Origin: Eubacterium sp.
GTDB taxonomy: Bacteria; Bacillota; Clostridia; Lachnospirales; Lachnospiraceae
DNA length: 16,487 bases
Assembly (NCBI GenBank): GCA_003520145.1
Contig: DOVJ01000178.1
Span: 1-16,487, forward strand
Direction of reading: 5' to 3'
The notes under the pieces are model-generated. The model did not search any database. It saw nothing but the letters and a program-made list of their open reading frames with translations, and had not been told where the DNA came from. Made by a program: the position numbers and the translations under genes. Below, piece by piece: positions 15,792 to 16,487 of the stretch (positions are counted from its first letter, which is position 1; each line of letters starts with the position of its first letter).

Positions 15792-15835
15792 CTGATTTGG
15801 ACGAATTTTCAAATCAAATTTTTTCAAAAAAACTC

Positions 15836-15864
15836 TTGACTAATACATTTATGTGATATATACT
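15836..15864 (+). promoter_or_regulatory. Proximal rpsT promoter (P2)
   Basis: TTGACT at 15836-15841 and TATACT at 15859-15864, spaced by 17 bases, downstream of A/T tracts (15804-15832) that could act as an UP element. The predicted start near 15871 gives an rpsT leader of about 80 bases. The -35 lies in the octamer CTCTTGAC, which also occurs at P1 (15739-15746 and 15833-15840). Confidence 0.75.
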
Positions 15865-15871
15865 GTATTAG
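15840..15871. repeat. Inverted repeat overlapping rpsT promoter P2 (operator-like)
   Basis: CTAATACA (15840-15847) and TGTATTAG (15864-15871) are perfect reverse complements separated by 16 bases, one arm touching the -35 element and the other reaching from the -10 to the transcription start. The layout resembles a repressor operator, but chance is possible in such AT-rich sequence. Confidence 0.35.
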
Positions 15872-15875
15872 TATG

Positions 15876-15942
15876 TTTACATTAGTTCGTCCGTGTCCGG
15901 CTACTTTGTGAACACTATATAAAAGTTTTTTGTAAATGGAGG
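15876..15942 (+). promoter_or_regulatory. Foldable rpsT leader RNA
   Basis: Within the leader, TTTACA (15876-15881) can pair with TGTAAA (15931-15936), which directly abuts the GGAGG at 15938-15942. Inside it GTTCGT (15885-15890) can pair with GTGAAC (15908-15913, two G-U pairs), capped by CCG/CGG (15891-15893 with 15898-15900) over a 4-base loop. Such a leader could mediate feedback control by S20, as happens by other means in E. coli. This is inferred from pairing by eye only. Confidence 0.35.
15938..15942 (+). promoter_or_regulatory. Ribosome binding site that sets the TTG start of rpsT
   Basis: GGAGG 8 bases before TTG at 15951. No ATG lies at a usable distance in the S20 frame, so the TTG is the start. 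Confidence 0.85.
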
Positions 15943-15950
15943 TGTAACAA

Positions 15951-16214
15951 TTGGCTAACATCAAATCTGCTAAGAAGAGAATTCTTGTTGCTCAGATTAG
16001 AACTGAGAGAAACAAAGCTATCAAGTCGAAGGTTAAGACTTATGTTAAGAAAGTAGAGAAGGCTGTAGTTGATGGTAATAAGCAGGAAGCAGAAGCTGCT
16101 CTTGTTGAAGCTACAAGCGTTATCGCAACAGCTGGTTCAAAGGGTGTATACCACAAGAACAACGTAGCAAGAAAGATCTCACGTCTTTCAAAGGCTGTTT
16201 CATCTATGGAATAA
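15951..16214 (+). CDS. rpsT: 30S ribosomal protein S20
   Basis: Primary 16S rRNA-binding protein of the small subunit body. The 87 residues are the normal length and carry the family pattern: MANIKSAKKRILV start, repeated basic helix RTERNKAIKSKVKTYVKKVE, and the C-terminal GVYHKNNVARKISRLSKAV. Translation starts at TTG, with GGAGG 8 bases upstream; rpsT of E. coli also starts with UUG, where the weak start is part of its autoregulation. The gene is monocistronic: two promoters lie upstream, and a strong terminator follows 17 bases after the stop. It is divergent from lepA, an arrangement often seen in Firmicutes. A leftward frame at 16040-16357 is only its antisense shadow. Confidence 0.97.
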   Translation: MANIKSAKKRILVAQIRTERNKAIKSKVKTYVKKVEKAVVDGNKQEAEAALVEATSVIATAGSKGVYHKNNVARKISRLSKAVSSME

Positions 16215-16231
16215 CATTTTATTTTATACAT

Positions 16232-16273
16232 AAAACCCCTTAGCACCACCCTCTTAGTGCTAAGGGGTTTTTT
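16232..16273 (+). terminator. Intrinsic terminator of rpsT
   Basis: A perfect 15-base-pair stem, AAAACCCCTTAGCAC (16232-16246) with GTGCTAAGGGGTTTT (16257-16271), encloses a 10-base loop and ends in six T (16268-16273). The A-run on the left arm gives a T-run on the other strand, so it may also stop transcription arriving from the right. Confidence 0.95.
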
Positions 16274-16301
16274 CATATGTTTTACGCCCACACATTGGAT
16301 G

Positions 16302-16333
16302 TTTGACTGCGCAAACAAGTGCTGTTTGTCAAA
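16302..16333. other. Bulged hairpin in the non-coding stretch after rpsT
   Basis: TTTGAC (16302-16307) pairs with GTCAAA (16328-16333), and AAACA (16313-16317) with TGTTT (16323-16327) around the loop AGTGC; five bases bulge out on the left side. No T-run follows on either strand, so it is not a terminator. No reading frame or binding site is convincing in 16274-16371. Confidence 0.3.
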
Positions 16334-16371
16334 AATAAAGATGTAAAAACCAATCACAGGAACAATTGCAA

Positions 16372-16487
16372 GATTTCGTTATACTCGAGCGTGCTAATGC
16401 AAAGCCCGAAGCACGTGTTTGAGCGCACGAAGTGCGCGAGTTTGCGAGAGGGCTTTGCCAATTGATGCACGCGAGAGTATAGAAATC
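16372..16487. repeat. GC-rich long imperfect palindrome (candidate extragenic repeat, MITE or structured RNA)
   Basis: Nested arms: GATTTC (16372-16377) with GAAATC (16482-16487); TATACTC (16380-16386) with GAGTATA (16475-16481); GCGTGC (16389-16394) with GCACGC (16467-16472); GCAAAGCCC (16399-16407) with GGGCTTTGC (16450-16458); and an apical GCGCAC-GAA-GTGCGC (16423-16437). A symmetric GA/GA mismatch (16387-16388 and 16473-16474) interrupts the stem. Hand count of 16387-16474 gives about 57% G+C, well above the AT-rich surroundings. No open frame or promoter is evident. The element reaches the window edge, so its end is not known. Boundaries and copy number elsewhere are unknown. Confidence 0.6.

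Noticed and set aside
16040..16357. Leftward 105-codon frame over rpsT and its terminator
   Set aside because: It is antisense to S20, includes the terminator hairpin, and has no binding site or recognisable family.
1..16380. Shared AGATTTCGT at position 1 and near 16371 as direct repeats bounding a mobile segment
   Set aside because: Nine bases are a weak match, the sequences diverge at once, and everything between is conserved housekeeping order with no transposase or integrase.

Overview
The window looks like chromosome of a low-GC Gram-positive bacterium of the class Clostridia, most likely a Lachnospiraceae-type organism. The reasons are gene order (minD-minE-rodA-mgsA; ylmE-sepF-ylmH-divIVA...lspA-rluD), AT-rich codon use, strong AAGGAGG-type ribosome binding sites, a lipoprotein D,D-carboxypeptidase, and MinE occurring with DivIVA and SepF. 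The assignment rests on gene content, not on a database match. I see no insertion sequence, prophage, CRISPR array, tRNA or rRNA gene.

Layout. Nineteen genes run leftward as one nearly gap-free train from about 15710 to 81; rpsT (ribosomal protein S20) runs rightward at 15951-16214. From its upstream end the train reads lepA, hemW, a PAP2 phosphatase, then a clear internal promoter at 12183-12211. It continues with minD, minE, rodA, mgsA, a lipoprotein D,D-carboxypeptidase, a small P-loop NTPase, a HlyD-like membrane protein, ylmE, sepF, ylmH, divIVA, aroB, lspA, rluD, a cytidylate-kinase-like protein and a membrane-anchored protein with an Ig-like domain. Most junctions overlap or lie within about 20 bases, and no intrinsic terminator is visible inside the train, so long polycistronic messages with much translational coupling are expected.

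Function. The core is a cell-shape and division block: MinD/MinE (oscillating division-site inhibitor), RodA (elongation glycosyltransferase), a D,D-carboxypeptidase (peptidoglycan trimming), SepF (FtsZ membrane anchor) and DivIVA (curved-membrane/pole scaffold). Around it are lipoprotein maturation (lspA), RNA modification and ribosome-linked genes (rluD, ylmH, lepA, rpsT), tetrapyrrole/radical-SAM chemistry (hemW), a glycolytic bypass (mgsA), PLP homeostasis (ylmE) and one shikimate enzyme (aroB). minC is not next to minD, and ylmG and ileS are missing from the places they hold in the Bacillus cluster.

The 240-base lepA/rpsT intergenic region is dense in signals: overlapping opposed promoters, a second rpsT promoter carrying an inverted repeat, and a foldable leader ahead of a TTG-started rpsT. 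Past the strong rpsT terminator there is no gene; the last 116 bases form a GC-rich imperfect long palindrome that reaches the window edge and looks like a mobile or extragenic repeat, or a structured RNA. No wholly new system is demonstrable. The best leads are this palindrome, the unstudied P-loop NTPase/HlyD-like pair inside the division operon, and the substituted active site of MgsA.
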